In this document: piece by piece, positions 1 through 11,489 of the stretch | Layout: each line of letters opens with the position of its first letter | Numbering within the stretch: position 1 is the first letter of the stretch | From: Saururus chinensis | Lineage: Eukaryota > Streptophyta > Magnoliopsida > Piperales > Saururaceae | DNA length: 64,000 nucleotides | Direction: 5' to 3' | NCBI GenBank assembly: GCA_035235625.1 | Contig: CP141150.1 | Coordinates: forward strand, 4,340,001 to 4,404,000 | Translations under genes and position numbers: made by a program | Notes under the pieces: model-generated | The model's input: only the letters and a program-made list of their open reading frames with translations | Told to the model about the DNA's origin: nothing | Database searches by the model: none

Positions 1-221
1 CTCTCTTCGCCACTCCAACTTGTGCAGGAAAGCCACCTTGGTAGACAGATCCGGCCACCGGCTTTTTCTGGCCATAGCAGTTCTTTGCATTAGGCTTGTT
101 CCATTCTGTCCCACTGTTCAAGACAGTATTACTACCCGTCAGCAACCAAGTTGTTAATAAATTCTAATTTAGATACGTTAGAACGGAAAACCTTATGGTC
201 CTCGGGATATTCTCCGTGAAT

Positions 222-347
222 GGGAACTGTCAATCATAAAAATTGACGGTTCATATGCTAAACATACACTAGTGCAAGTAATGAGCTAACACACAAATAC
301 TAATGTGCACTAATGTGTATACGATTGATCCTTATAATCGACGGCTC
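222..347. repeat. Foldback (MITE-like) element, copy A, in TBL intron 4
   Basis: The ends are inverted repeats: GGGAACTGTCAATCATAA on the left matches, as reverse complement, GGGAGCCGTCGATTATAA on the right. The interior repeats the TTGACGGT..CATATG motif seen in copies B and C. It lies between exons 4 and 5 of the TBL gene. No clear target duplication was found. Confidence 0.6.
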
Positions 348-1214
348 CCCTTCGTAGAGATATCCATTAGGAGGATGAAAAATGCATCCTGTTAGAACAT
401 ATACAAGAGTTAGGTTTTAGATATCTTCTTGAAAACTATGACAACAGAAAAAGCAATGCATGAAGAATTAGCATCATATGTTACAGTTAGGAGATAAACT
501 TTTGTCATTTGCATTGAAAATTTTGAAGCCAATCTTCAAGAGGAAATCTCCTGCAATGGAGAGAAAGAACCTACTTGTAATGGGTGGGAGATATCCCCTG
601 AAAGACAACTTTGGTTTTGTTAGAGTCTACAGAGGTGTCCACTCACTCGGCCCAGGTTGTAAGGCCCTTCTCAAATGCAGCCAAACGGTCCATGTCCTCA
701 TATAGGTTGGCCCCATCCCGATTGTATTCCCATCTGCAAAGCCAGATTGAAACTAAACTGCTGAGAACGAGAATGTTACGAGGAAAAAGTTACATCAGCG
801 TGAGCATAATCGTCATGGCTGTTAGATTAAACTCAATGACAGAAAAGGCCAAAACTAATTTACCCCGCATGAGCCTGAGCTCATACTTTTTAGGAGAATG
901 GTGTGTGTAAGAATTACGGCTGGTCCTTTCCGGTTTTGATCCACAATTGCCATGTATTGAAGATCAGCACGTCCATGTCTAGCCAGAGGCTTGTTGCCTC
1001 GAGTGGGATGTAGTTCAGCGTCAGCACCCTCCCAGTCTTCTCGAGTACTCTGTCCACAAGAAAATGGCTCAAATAGTACATCACAGATACGTTGTATTCC
1101 TGCACCAATAGGACCCAAACTTTCCTTCAATTTTATGTTAAGACAGCAATTGAAGCCATGATATGATGCTTTAGCACGCACTGAACTGTAGGACCCATTT
1201 CCCCCCAACTAGAG

Positions 1215-1440
1215 GAGAACGTATCTAGTGAAATGGTTCTACCACGTGGCCGTGCATATGTTTTTTCATCTTTAAATACGTAATTCAAAATTCGTGCCTC
1301 ATCTTACTCAGTTTTATTAGATATTTTTTCCAATTGAGAATGTATCCAGTGGAACGGTTCTACCACGTAGCTGTGCATATGTCCCTTTATCTTTAAACAC
1401 ATAATCCAAAATTCGTGGCTCATCTTACTCAGTTTTAAAC
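1215..1440. repeat. Imperfect 121 bp direct repeat in TBL intron 2
   Basis: Two adjacent units start at 1215 and 1336. Both run from GAGAAYGTATCYAGTG through GGTTCTACCACGT and TGCATATG to CTCATCTTACTCAGTTTT. A weaker third similarity starts near 1490. A short GAGGGT-type minisatellite is at 1643-1671. The rest of the 1.6 kb intron is AT-rich and shows nothing else recognisable. Confidence 0.7.
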
Positions 1441-3321
1441 ACGTACAAATTTATAAAACATGTCACTAATTAACAACACATATCTACTAAGTGTCCCATA
1501 CAACGGTTCCTATAAATATTTTTTCTAACTAGAGAGAAGTTCTTCAGGACCCACTCAACGTGGAGGGCCTACTTTATTGTATTAAAGCAAATTTCAAATT
1601 GATTTATTGAGCTAGGTGGCCGGTGAGGATTCTCATTAATTAGTGAGGGTGAGGGCGAGGGTGAGGGTGTGGAGTTTGTGATCCGCTAGTGGATGGTATA
1701 TGGTTATTATATGTGATTTATTTTTTAATGTTATTAAGCTTTTAGGTTAATTGTTAGGCCTACCATGAATTCTATGTTTATTTGGATTAGGGTTCTTATA
1801 TTGGACTCAATGAGATATTTAAGCCCTAATCTCATTTTCAAGGCATTATTCAAAATATTAAACATAATTTAGTATAATTATCTATAAAGTTCTTGTTTCA
1901 AAACTCGGTTCCCTAGCAAATTTTCTCCCCTTTCTTAGTCAAGCCTTCCACCCTGGCAGGGCCCCCCGTTGTGGCACCGGAACTATAGCGCACACTAGCC
2001 TTAAGGAGCTAAAATTTTCTTTGTAAAATTTTCATTCTTCCAAATGCACCCCAAATAATCCCCTCGGTATCCTAATAATCCTATAAACCCCCTCATAAAG
2101 GTAAGGGAGTACTGATAGTAGGGTACATATAGACTCATTCTACAAATAAAATTAAAATACGAATATAAGAATGATAAAGAAAATGTTTTCTCACGTTAAA
2201 ATTGAGTGCATGCATTACAAACTCAAATTCGCAGGTGAAGCTTCACCAGTGGTGTCACGGCCGGTAAAGTTTTACTAAACTGTTTATGGCATTGGATCCA
2301 TGGTGCACACGACAGAACAATCATAATCTCTGTTCACAATTTTATACACTGTATAGAATGTGCCATCGATCTGAGGCCATTAACAGATTGGATTTGTCCT
2401 GCGACACCAACTTTAATGACAGGTGACCAACAATGGAGGCTACCACATCACCACAGTGAGAGCAAAACTTAGGAACATGATCCAAAAGTTTCCAGGTACC
2501 TCTCTTTACATGTCCAATAGTATGTCATGGCCAGTGGTCAGGAATACATTTTTATAACGAATTTAAATTCGTGCATCACCAGATTGTATTGACATAGTGA
2601 GCCATACAAGCGTACATGGCGCACACAAGGAAAAAGAAACACAGTATTCCTCAACATAAAAGGGGAGTGCTTTTCCCTCTAGATATATACAAGGGAAGAG
2701 GAGTTGCCTGAAATGTGAGTGAGGAAACGCCGTCTTGATTCCAGGTGAAGTTGGCCTGGGACTCGGGTGCGGCCGCGTGAAGCATGCAGATGAGCGACTC
2801 CCACTGGTTTAGGCTGATTGAGTCCCCCACGAACATTATCTTCTTCCCCCTCCATGCCTGCAACAGTTTCTTCCCATCAAACCTGCAACAGCAATGCCCA
2901 CAGACGCCAATGAATGTCAAGCTCAAGGGAGAGCATCATTTCCATGGAGGGACTAGTGCAGTAACGCTTCATGAAAGAAGTGTCTGTTACCTGGGCAGGT
3001 CACAGGCACTAGGCTGCCATCTATACTTCAGGTATTGGCTATCAGGTCTGCCATACTTTTGGCAGTCGAACTCCGGCTGTACGTAGGGGCAGCTTGCAGC
3101 ACTATACAAGGGGTAGGAGGCATCAACGATCCAGCTCCCATGGAAGTAAACGCAGCCTCTTGCTGCCCAACTGCTGAGTAAACGAAGAACAGCAATGGGA
3201 GGGAGACAGCTGCGAGATGAAGGAAGGAGGAGGGCAAGCGAGGGCAATGGCTGGCCATCCCGCGTTTTGATGCAACGAAAAGAGGGAGAGCATACGTGAT
3301 ATAGAAAGGACAGGCTTGAAG

Positions 3322-3329
3322 CATATATA
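3322..3329 (-). promoter_or_regulatory. TATA-like box of the TBL gene
   Basis: On the minus strand CTATATATGC lies about 65 bases upstream of the ATG at 3258, the usual spacing for a plant TATA box with a short leader. The assignment rests on position only. Confidence 0.45.
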
Positions 3330-3518
3330 GTTTAGAATCCTATGGTGGTGAATGGGCATGCTCATTATTGGAGGAAAATTTTGTAATTTTAGTATGTTGT
3401 AAGGGATTGAATCCTGGTGAAGATCTTGAATAAGTTCGCGTATCTGTCAAATGAGATTATGGGTTATTTTTTTTATAGCGAAAATAATTTTCTAAAAAAC
3501 TATGATGGGATTAGCGTA

Positions 3519-3598
3519 CATAGAGCTTCGAACATAATACATAAAAGGGCAGCTTGCCATCTATATACAATTGCCTTTCATGTGCCATGTTCGGAGCC
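3519..3598. repeat. Small foldback repeat, copy 1
   Basis: The arms read AGAGCTTCGAACAT (left) and ATGTTCGGAGCCT (right), inverted with respect to each other. The middle resembles the copy at 4489-4582, including GCCATC and AATTGCC. Confidence 0.5.
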
Positions 3599-3625
3599 TT
3601 GCCAAAGTAAGGCACCCACATACCC

Positions 3626-3880
3626 ACCCGGAAGTGTTTTTATGTTCCGCTCTGACAGTGAGCTCGGTGTAAGGAACGCCTACGAAGTGTTGGATTTCAA
3701 AATTGACGGTACATATGTTAGCACATATTAACATGATCGACGGTGCACATGCTAATGTATGTTAGTGTAAATGTTAACATGCATTAGTATATGCACCGTC
3801 AATCTTGAAATTTAACGTTTCCCCAAACATTTTTTACACTCAACTTATATTAAAGAGGGAGCATGAAAAATGCTTCCCCA
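3626..3880. repeat. Foldback (MITE-like) element, copy B
   Basis: The outer arms are GGAAGTGTTTTTATGTTCC (left) and, as reverse complement, GGGAAGCATTTTTCATGCTC (right). The inner arms carry ATTTCAAAATTGACGGT against ATTTCAAGATTGACGGT. It is the longest copy of the family also seen at 222-347 and 5070-5282. Confidence 0.62.
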
Positions 3881-4488
3881 TAATATATGATCAATATACA
3901 TATGGAGAGCGAAACCTAAAAACATATTAGATAATATTCTTAAGTTTTTCTGTCACCACTTCCTCAGGTGATATAGCAACCTCTCACATATTCTTAAGTT
4001 TCTTTCTCATCACTTCTTTAGTGATGTAGCAACCTCTTATTGGTCACCATAACTTTGGTCATAAAAATTAGTTATGCTAAACAAATTTATTTTTACTAAA
4101 AGTTACAAAGTGACAGTGTTATAGTTTTGGGGGTGGATAGATTTACAAGTGCTGATCGATCACATCTTTAGGTCAAACACAGGGCACTACATGATTCTTA
4201 ATCGATCATATCTTCGGTGGTATTAAGGGAGCTATGTCACGAGAAGTAACACAATAAAAAAATCAGCAGTTCTAAGACAACCTTAAGCGAACAAGCCTAT
4301 TTGCAGTAATTAGAATAAAAATTACTAAATTTATTCTGCAAAAATTATTAGTCACTCCGTCAAGAAACACACTTCGTGTTTAAGATAGGTGATCCCCACG
4401 CTAGAGAGATTGTTGAGAATGAAGGCTCTTGACCCAGGCGTTAATGAACGCGACTAGCCTGACTTGGCTGTATGACTATGCCACATAA

Positions 4489-4582
4489 GGCTATGAACAT
4501 GGAACATAGAGCTCCGAACATGGTATATAATAACAACTGGCCATCGATGGCAAATTGCCCTCTAGGTACCATGTTCATAGCC
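4489..4582. repeat. Small foldback repeat, copy 2
   Basis: It has perfect 14-base inverted arms, GGCTATGAACATGG at 4489-4502 and CCATGTTCATAGCC at 4569-4582, around a 66-base middle containing AGCTCCGAACATGG. It is related to the copy at 3519-3598. Confidence 0.65.
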
Positions 4583-5069
4583 CTATAAGGCTGGTCTCAG
4601 GGCTTTGGCCAAGAAAATATTTCCTAAGATTAATTTTAACCGTATCGGATAGGCACATAGGCCTCACTTTCCATCTTTGGTTGCAAAGCAAGAGTAACAT
4701 CTCCATCTGTTGATCAGGGGTACAACATTGTCCAAGAAATAATTAAGTGCAAACAAATGTTTACAGTACTTAATTTAATGGCATAACCCTTATGTTTATA
4801 ACTTGGGCATAGGCGGCTACATTAGAGCATCAATTCCCCAAGGCGACCTACACTAAAGCATCAATTCTCCAACTTCCACTGTTCCAACACATTGATGTTC
4901 TTGTCATGTTAAAAACTTAGGATCAAGATTAGATGGCAAGAGTTACTTAGGAGGGAGATAAGATATAACCCCTCCCTGCCCTGGCACGAAGCATTTGGCA
5001 CATGCCTATTTATATGCACGGTGGTTCATATAAATTGGACTCTTAGGAAATTGGTGAAACCAACAGGGG

Positions 5070-5282
5070 TCAAAATCATTTTTTATGTTCCCTGCTCATG
5101 GTAAGCCAAGCGTTTATTTTTAAAATTAATAGCGCATATGCTAACACAATTTAGCGTAAGTGATACTTAAATTAACATGCATTAACGTGTGCACCGATTG
5201 ATTTTAAAAATAAATATTCTATATACATTGCTTAAACTTGGCTTATTGTTAGAGCCTAAGTATAAAAAACACTTCCACATTG
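5070..5282. repeat. Foldback (MITE-like) element, copy C
   Basis: The arms pair ATTTTTAAAATTAATAGCGC with, as reverse complement, ATTTTTAAAATCAATCGGTG. The outer part repeats the CATTTTTTATGTTCC / GTGTTTTTTATACTT ends of copy B. Confidence 0.55.
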
Positions 5283-5431
5283 GTCCCTTTTGGTTGGCCC
5301 TAGCAGCAACAAATGTGTCCACAAAAGACGCCCATTCTGTACTAAGAACTCAAATCCAGTACATGTCATGGTCCCCTCGCGCAGGATTAATTCAATACTC
5401 CGTGTTGCTAAACTGAGTGGCTTTACATGAA

Positions 5432-5627
5432 TGGGAAGTATTTTTAATGCTTTCAACTGGTAAAAAAAATATGTAGGAGCGTTTTATCCATGAGTGCACA
5501 TTAGGATTAATATTACTAAAACTAATATATACAAATAAGCGCATTAATGATCCCCGATCTCAAATATAAAGGCTCAGCATTCTTTACCGTGGGAGCATTG
5601 TCCAGCATTAAAAATGCTTCTTACAAC
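5432..5627. repeat. Foldback element, copy D, upstream of the U-box gene
   Basis: The terminal inverted arms are GGAAGTATTTTTAATGCT on the left and, as reverse complement, AAGAAGCATTTTTAATGCT on the right, around an AT-rich middle. The ends resemble the outer arms of copies B and C. It abuts the presumed promoter of the U-box gene. Confidence 0.55.
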
Positions 5628-5799
5628 AACAAGAAGGGAAGACACAAGTAAATGTGGAATTTGGGCATTTGTCCAAAATTGAGAAGAGTACTAGGCAGTT
5701 TGACTGCGAAAGTTTTTTAAAAAGAAACCTGAGCACTGAAGAGAGACTGGTTCGCACCTACAGAACTCCACTGAGAAGACGGCAGAAGAAAGTCCAAAT

Positions 5800-6498
5800 C
5801 GCCTGCAGGGAATATAAGAAGCCCAGCCACCTTGATTCCACTTCTCTTCACTTGCAAACTTTTGCCTTGTCTGCATCCCGCTTGTCCCTCTCTGTTCCCT
5901 TCTTGCTCTCTTGACGCTTGTTTCCTTCTTGTCTTCTCTCTGCAGGCCCTCTTCCTTGTTCCAGATGGCATTCCTCGACCAAAGTTTTCAAATTCTTCCT
6001 CGCTTGAGCTCTAAACCAAGCCATAGAACCAGCTACTTGGTGGGTCTTTGTCATGCAGCTGTAGACTACTGTCGACAGAGTTTTAGCTTCAGATTACCTC
6101 ATGTTCTCTGGGTGATACAGAAGCAAGGCTCTGAAGTGGTGGTAGCTTGGCACATAATTGGTTTTGAAATATCTGAATGTTGTCTTGCCACTTGTATCTG
6201 CCAACCTTCAGGCTGCTGGCATCAACCAGAAGATTCAAGTGCTTCAAGGGCTTCTTTGGATGTCTTGACTGCATCACACAACCAACCTGTTGCACCTGGT
6301 CCTGCGTTCTCGTTGTCTCCTACACTAAGCTCCTTAGTAGTTAATGAAAAGAAGACTCAAAAGAAGTAAAAGGAGCATAGATTAGGAGCTGCATTTCTTA
6401 GAGGTCCGTTCCTTTTTCTGTTGCCTTGGGTTTTTACCCTGTTACAAGCATGTTAAGTATTCTCGGATGCAAATTTAATATCTTTGATACTGTTTCAG
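5800..6498 (+). promoter_or_regulatory. Promoter, 5' leader and leader intron of the U-box gene
   Basis: AATATAAGAA near 5810 could serve as a TATA box. A pyrimidine-rich stretch of leader type follows at 5830-5960. The coding exon is preceded by an acceptor (ACTGTTTCAG ending at 6498), so at least one intron lies in the leader. A 152-codon open frame (5911-6369) lies here but resembles no part of the LIN family. It is more likely leader sequence or upstream open frames than coding exon. Confidence 0.4.
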
Positions 6499-6506
6499 AC
6501 GAAGGG

Positions 6507-9500
6507 ATGGCTACTTTGGAGGATTTGCTCACAGAGGAAGGGTTCAAGGCAGGGAGAATGAAGTCAAGATCAAGAGCTTCATTCAAGGCAGAAGCTGCAT
6601 GCATGCCCCGCCACCTCACTAGTGGGCAGAGTGAACAGAGCCCCTTGGGTCCTGCAACACATAAAAGTAGGACCAAGAGGACCAAATCAGATGTTGTTAG
6701 GCGTGGAGCGAGAACTGAAGAGGAGAAAAGTGAAAGGTCTAGGAGGTCCAGAAAGAACAATGGCGAAAATGAAGGGTTTTTCCGAGAATTTAAGAAAAAA
6801 GTGCAAGAAATTGAGGAATATGAAGAAAGAGATTTTGGTGACATGCCTGAAGTGGAGAAATTCAATGTAGAGGCCTTTGACAACTTGGAAAATAGGTGGA
6901 ATTATAATGACAAACCTGGCGAAGAAGATATATCTGGTAATTACTTTCAAAATGATGTTAGAGAAATTGATAAGCCGGGAAAGAAACATGCTAATGAGTT
7001 GCAGGTAAGGGAGATATACAAGGATATTTTGTCAAAGAATGTGCAAGATGGTGGACGATATAGAACCAGACACGCAGAACATCGCATGATAACTACTGGT
7101 AACTTGCGGAAAAGTTCGCACGATTCAAATGCTTCATCCAGAGGGTCGAGCAAAAGCTCCCGGCAGCCTTATATGATCGACAGTCTTCAGAAGCAAAGAC
7201 AACAACATTTTGAAGCAACGATTGCTGACCCTGCACTTGACGAAGTTGCAACTCAAGCTATAATTTCAATTCTAAGTGGCCACATAAAACGTTACCTCAA
7301 GGATAAAAAGTTCCGGAAAATGCTTTATTATAATTGCCTATCTTGTCTAGGTTTATCTGCTTGGGGAGATCAGAATGCTGCTGAGAATGGAGTTATAGTC
7401 AATCTCAAACAGGCAATTAATACTATAGAAAAGGTTGTCACAGAGGAAGTTGGGAACCCAAAGGAGCTGAAGAAAGCTTCTGTGCAGTTGAGTGTGATAG
7501 CAGGGTTGAACGTGAAGAATTTAAAGGATGGTTTCACATCTGGTATTCCCAACTCACACTTATCAGCATGTGCACATATCTACCTTAGTATTATCTACAA
7601 GCTTCAAAAGAAAGATCGGGTTTGCTCAAAGCATCTTCTACAGGCCTTTTGTGAGTCACCCTTCCAGGCAAGGTCATATTTGTTGAAAGACCTGTGGGAT
7701 CATGTGTTCCTTCCTCATCTATCCCACTTGCGAGTGTGGTATGACCAAGAAGCTGAAGCTATATCAAACACTTCATTCAGACTCAGAAAAATGGAGCTTC
7801 TCGAGAAAGTGTACAATGAGATAGTGGACAGTGGTACTTACCAATTTGCCGTATACTACAAGGAGTGGCTCACAGATGGAATTGATGCCCCTGCAGTTCC
7901 ATCTATTCACGTCCCAACAATGTCTGTTCACAGATTCTCACCTAGAGATTCATGTGGACCTTCTCCAAGGCTTAGTCGAATCAATTCAGTTTCACAATTG
8001 CCGCTGATCAGCAGGAAGATGTTTGAGGCTGTTTTCAGCCAATCTGGTAAGATAACTGAAACGAATGAGCTAAAAGATGGAGAGGGAGAGGAGACTTTTA
8101 CCGCTTTCACGAGAAGTTTGGATAATATAAGCGAGGAAAATGAAGGTTACAATGCCAATTATCGCAAGATGGAGCAAATTATGCAAGAAGATAAAAGCAA
8201 TAAGAAAGAAGTGCTTGCATCAGTTCATGTAAGTAATCTTTTCCCCAGATTTTCATTTTCTTACATTGTATAATCTGAGTGGTAGTCTACATAGAACTGT
8301 TGAGCAGCCTCCTAGAAATGGTAAACAATAAATTTTGACTTGTGTCAATGTAAAGCCTCCTGAACAGAACACAAAATATCTGCTTGACCATAATGTCATT
8401 TTCAGTCTGTCTACCTCCGGTGTACTTTTTCACATATCAACAACCACTTCTCCGTGAACAACAAAATGGGTGGTACCTCTCTCTCAGCCTTTCTTACTAG
8501 GGGTGGCAGCAGGCTAGGCCCGGCCAGGCCTGCGGCTTGCCTGCAGCCTGCCTGCAGCCCGGCAGGTCCGGACCTACCAAGCTTGGAAACCCAGGCTCGG
8601 CACAGCCCGCCCCACTGGCGGGCCAGGCTGGGCCCAGGCCAGAGGCACCAGCTGGCCGGACGTGGGCCAGTGCCGGCCTGCCCATTGCCACCCCTATTTC
8701 TTACCCTCCGCTGTACATTTCCACACATCATCAAAATGTTTTCCATGTATCACAAAATGTGACGTATACCCCTCTGTTGTATACTTTACAATAGCATCAA
8801 AAGTTTTCACGGAAACAAGTATGCCTCTCTCTCACAGTTGTATATTGGTCACAGTCCCTACAGACGGATACATCATTGTTACCAATAAAGTATGATCAGG
8901 GATCGAGCTCAGTGACTCTTCAAGAGGCTAAGGAACTTGAGGCACAAGGGGATGACACACAATGCCGCCAGAACATCATAAAAGATAACATTTTTGTCAA
9001 TCAAATCTCACATGCAAAAGCTAACGAGCTCACTCTCAAGAAACTTGCGAAAGCTGTTTTCCAGCTGCAGCTGAATGAAGAATCCATTGACTCTATTTCT
9101 GCCACTTCTTCATACTCCAATGTAATGTCATTATTAAAACCAGTTTGAGAGTAATTTGCGAATGTAATTCTAATTGGGTTTCTTTCTAAGTTCAAACATA
9201 TTTTGGAAATTGCAGACTAATGTAGAACCATCTCCAAACTGTGACTTTGAGAAAATTGCACTTCCATCTACACTCATTAGCAGCGAGATTCCTGGTGTAT
9301 ACACCAGGTACAACATATGATTTTAACAATTCCTAGAATACTGATAATTCACCCTGAACAGCTTTCAACTGATCCATATTTATGTTAACAGTGCAGGGAC
9401 ATGTGGAGATGATGAATATAATGAAGAAAACTCTTTCTTCTCTAGTATTCCCAAGGATTTTATCTGTCCATTAACAGGACAGCTGTTTGAAGACCCCGTA

Positions 9501-11489
9501 ACACTAGAGACCGGTCAGACCTTTGAACGGGAAGCCATTACAAAATGGTTTAGTCAAGGCAATAGAACATGCCCAGCTACAGGGAGAATTCTTGAACATA
9601 TTGCAGTTCCAGTTACTAACCTTGTCCTGAAGCGAGTCATCGATGGCTGGAAGTCAGAGCACTGTAAAAGCCTTCTCATCTTGGCAAACCAACTTGCTGA
9701 CAGCCCACTCAGCCGTAAATGCAAGTCCAAAGATGAATCAGCTATAATGATATTGGAGAAACTTCTAACAGAACTAAAAACAGAGGAGGGAACAGAGAAT
9801 GCGAAACACCTTATATCCCTTGGAGGCTTAGAGTTCCTGATTCGACGGTTTGAACTGGGAGAATTAGAAGAAAAAACTCGCGTGGCAGCACTCTTGACGT
9901 ACTGTATTAAGGCTGATGGAAATTGCAGAAACTACATAGCAAGAAGCATAAACAAGCTATGTTTCATTGATCTTCTACATAATAAGCAAGTTAGATCAAG
10001 AACAAATGCCGTTTTACTGCTACTTGAACTAATCTGCCTTAACAGGTTGGAGTAACATACCTGGTGAAAAGTTAAAGTTCTTAACCTTTTTGTTCCGAGT
10101 AATACATGTTCCTCTGACACCAGTGCTCTGATTTGACAGGAGAACTACAATAATATCCTTCTTCAGCTGCTTGCAGAAAGAGGGAATCATGAATACACTC
10201 TATGTTCTTCTTGTGTACCTCCAAGGCTCTCCACCAGAGCAAAAGCCCCTTGTTGCCGTGCTTCTCTTGCACTTTGATCTTCTGGTATAATCCTTTAGTG
10301 GGTGGTTTTACAGTTCTTATTGCACTTAGTAATTATTCATTTATCCTCTTCAGCAAAACCTATTGCTTCTGATAATTGTTAGATTGTAGTTAAGGTGAAG
10401 AGGTCAAAACTCGTTCATGTTCATGCTCTCCCTCCCCGCCTCTCTCTCTTAAATTACCACAAAAGGAGGCATTCATACTTATGTATAGCAGGTGATGCTT
10501 TTTTCATTTGGAAAAGAACATTCTTTGCAGGTGGAACCACAAAAATACAGCATATACAGAGAAGAAGCTGTCGATGCAATTACGACGGCCCTAAATTTCA
10601 GTTTAACCGATGAAAATATTCGGAAACAGACTTGCAGAGCTCTCTTTATCCTCGGGGGTCAGTTCTCTACAGCAGGGGAGCCGCTGATTGAAACCTGGAT
10701 CTTGAAGCAAGCGAGTTTTTATCATTATCCTGACATCATTATCAGTAAAAATGACGATAAGATAATTGAAATTGATGAATTGATTTCACAGGTATGCCCC
10801 TCTCTGGAAGAACTATTCATCACCTTAACATGTACTTGCTGATCTGAAGAAGAGTTGGATAAGTGTAAATTGTAACTTAATATTGCCACATTGGAGTAGC
10901 CAGTTCTAGAACAGCCTCTCAGTCATTGATTAGCAAATTACCATTTCTAGCAGGAAGAAGACCAAGCAAGAGCAGAGTGGCTACATAATTTGGCTTTGAT
11001 ACTGCTTGGTAATGGAAAGAAATCGTTTTTGGAGACAATATCGAAGTGTTTGTGCTCCAGGAGCCTTGATTTGCAGAAGACGTGTCTAGCTACTGTTGCA
11101 TGGCTGAGCCGTTCACTTTCTTCTATGTCAGATACTGAGTTCCAGCTCTCGGCTTTCTCCTTTCTTATACCTAGAATAACAGCATGCTTGGAGAGCGAGC
11201 AGGCCAAGCACAGGGTACTTGCTTGCATGACCCTTTTAAATTTCAGTGAAATTTCAGGTATGCATGTTTATCCTAAAATGTTAATCCTGCTGGGGAAATC
11301 CTGTCTTCATATAAATATGAAATTTACCATAGCCAATAATAGCAAAAAATTCACCTTTTTTGTGTTACAGAATGTCGGGTGATGCTTTGTTCATTTGCAG
11401 AACAGATCATGATTCCATTAAGTAAACTTGTAGATACTACATGGATGGCAAAACAGCTCCTCACCACGATATCCGGAGACAGTGAGTAG
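6507..11489 (+). CDS. LIN/CERBERUS-like U-box E3 ubiquitin ligase, WD40 part absent
   Basis: A predicted E3 ligase, in which the U-box would recruit a ubiquitin-loaded E2. Coding exons are 6507-8228, 8864-9121, 9216-9307, 9392-10045, 10140-10284, 10531-10791, 10954-11257 and 11371-11489. All join in phase to give 1184 aa. The start at 6507 (MATLEDLLTEEGF) is the first Met after the leader-intron acceptor. Residues 1-250 are charged and low in complexity. The LIN-type helical region follows (GIPNSHLSACAHIYLSIIYK, DLWDHVFLPHLSHLRVWY). The U-box is at about residues 712-785: FICPLTGQLFEDPVTLETGQ, then FERE and TCPATG. After it come armadillo-like helices. LIN and CERBERUS proteins normally continue into WD40 repeats. 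This frame instead stops at TAG 11487-11489, and a strong unused donor (GTGAGT) overlaps the last codons. No WD40 exon was seen before the convergent POLD2 gene. Confidence 0.85.
8413..8840. repeat. Degenerate tandem repeat of about 70 bp in U-box intron 1
   Basis: Three imperfect units begin near 8413, 8704 and 8770. They share CTCCGSTGTAC, CACATCATCA and CACAAAATG-type segments. The hAT-type element at 8498-8696 sits between the first and second units. Confidence 0.5.
8498..8696. mobile_element. Non-autonomous hAT element (199 bp) in U-box intron 1
   Basis: It has perfect 11-base terminal inverted repeats (TAGGGGTGGCA / TGCCACCCCTA). Perfect 8-base target duplications (TTTCTTAC) flank it at 8490-8497 and 8697-8704. 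An 8 bp duplication with a short TIR is the hAT signature. The interior is very GC-rich, with GGCCCGGCC and GGGCCAGGC motifs, unlike the surrounding intron, and has no coding capacity. Open frames read through it on both strands are composition artefacts. Confidence 0.92.

Larger units (their letters stand above)
1..3258 (-). pseudogene. TBL/DUF231 polysaccharide O-acetyltransferase gene, disrupted, 3' end outside window
   Basis: This family acetylates cell-wall polysaccharides (xylan, mannan, pectin) in the Golgi. Five minus-strand exons join in phase: 3258-2991, 2882-2708, 1099-918, 733-575 and 113-1. Exon 1 carries the cysteine-rich PMR5N domain, with FHGSW, YPLY, PEFDCQKYGRPD and YLKYRWQP. 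Exon 2 carries the catalytic GDS motif ([14 protein letters not shown]). Exon 3 has DVLIFNTWQLW, and exon 4 has FQGISPTHY. The C-terminal DxxH motif would lie left of the window. Two defects are visible. In exon 4 an in-frame TGA (645-643) stands where the family has Trp, after LTTWAE. In exon 1 a good signal peptide starting at 3258 (MASHCPRLPSSFLHL) is in a different frame from the PMR5N domain, with the shift near 3157. A start at 3247 would keep the frame but with a poorer leader. Intron 2 (2707-1100) appears to use a GC-AG pair. Family assignment is firm; loss of function is inferred. Confidence 0.86.
3365..5640. other. Intergenic spacer between TBL and U-box genes
   Basis: The spacer has no supportable coding sequence. 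It is AT-rich and holds the foldback elements listed separately. Short open frames here (for example near 3417-3731 and 5189-5416) lie inside those repeats. Confidence 0.6.

Noticed and set aside
1643-1671. GAGGGT run as interstitial telomere repeat
   Set aside because: The unit does not match the plant telomere TTTAGGG and is very short.
5911-6369. 152-codon open frame upstream of the U-box gene
   Set aside because: It matches no part of the LIN family, and the coding exon is preceded by its own acceptor and Met. It is more likely leader sequence.
8411-8794. Overlapping open frames rich in Gly, Pro and Ala on both strands
   Set aside because: They arise from the GC-rich hAT MITE and its flanks inside an intron.
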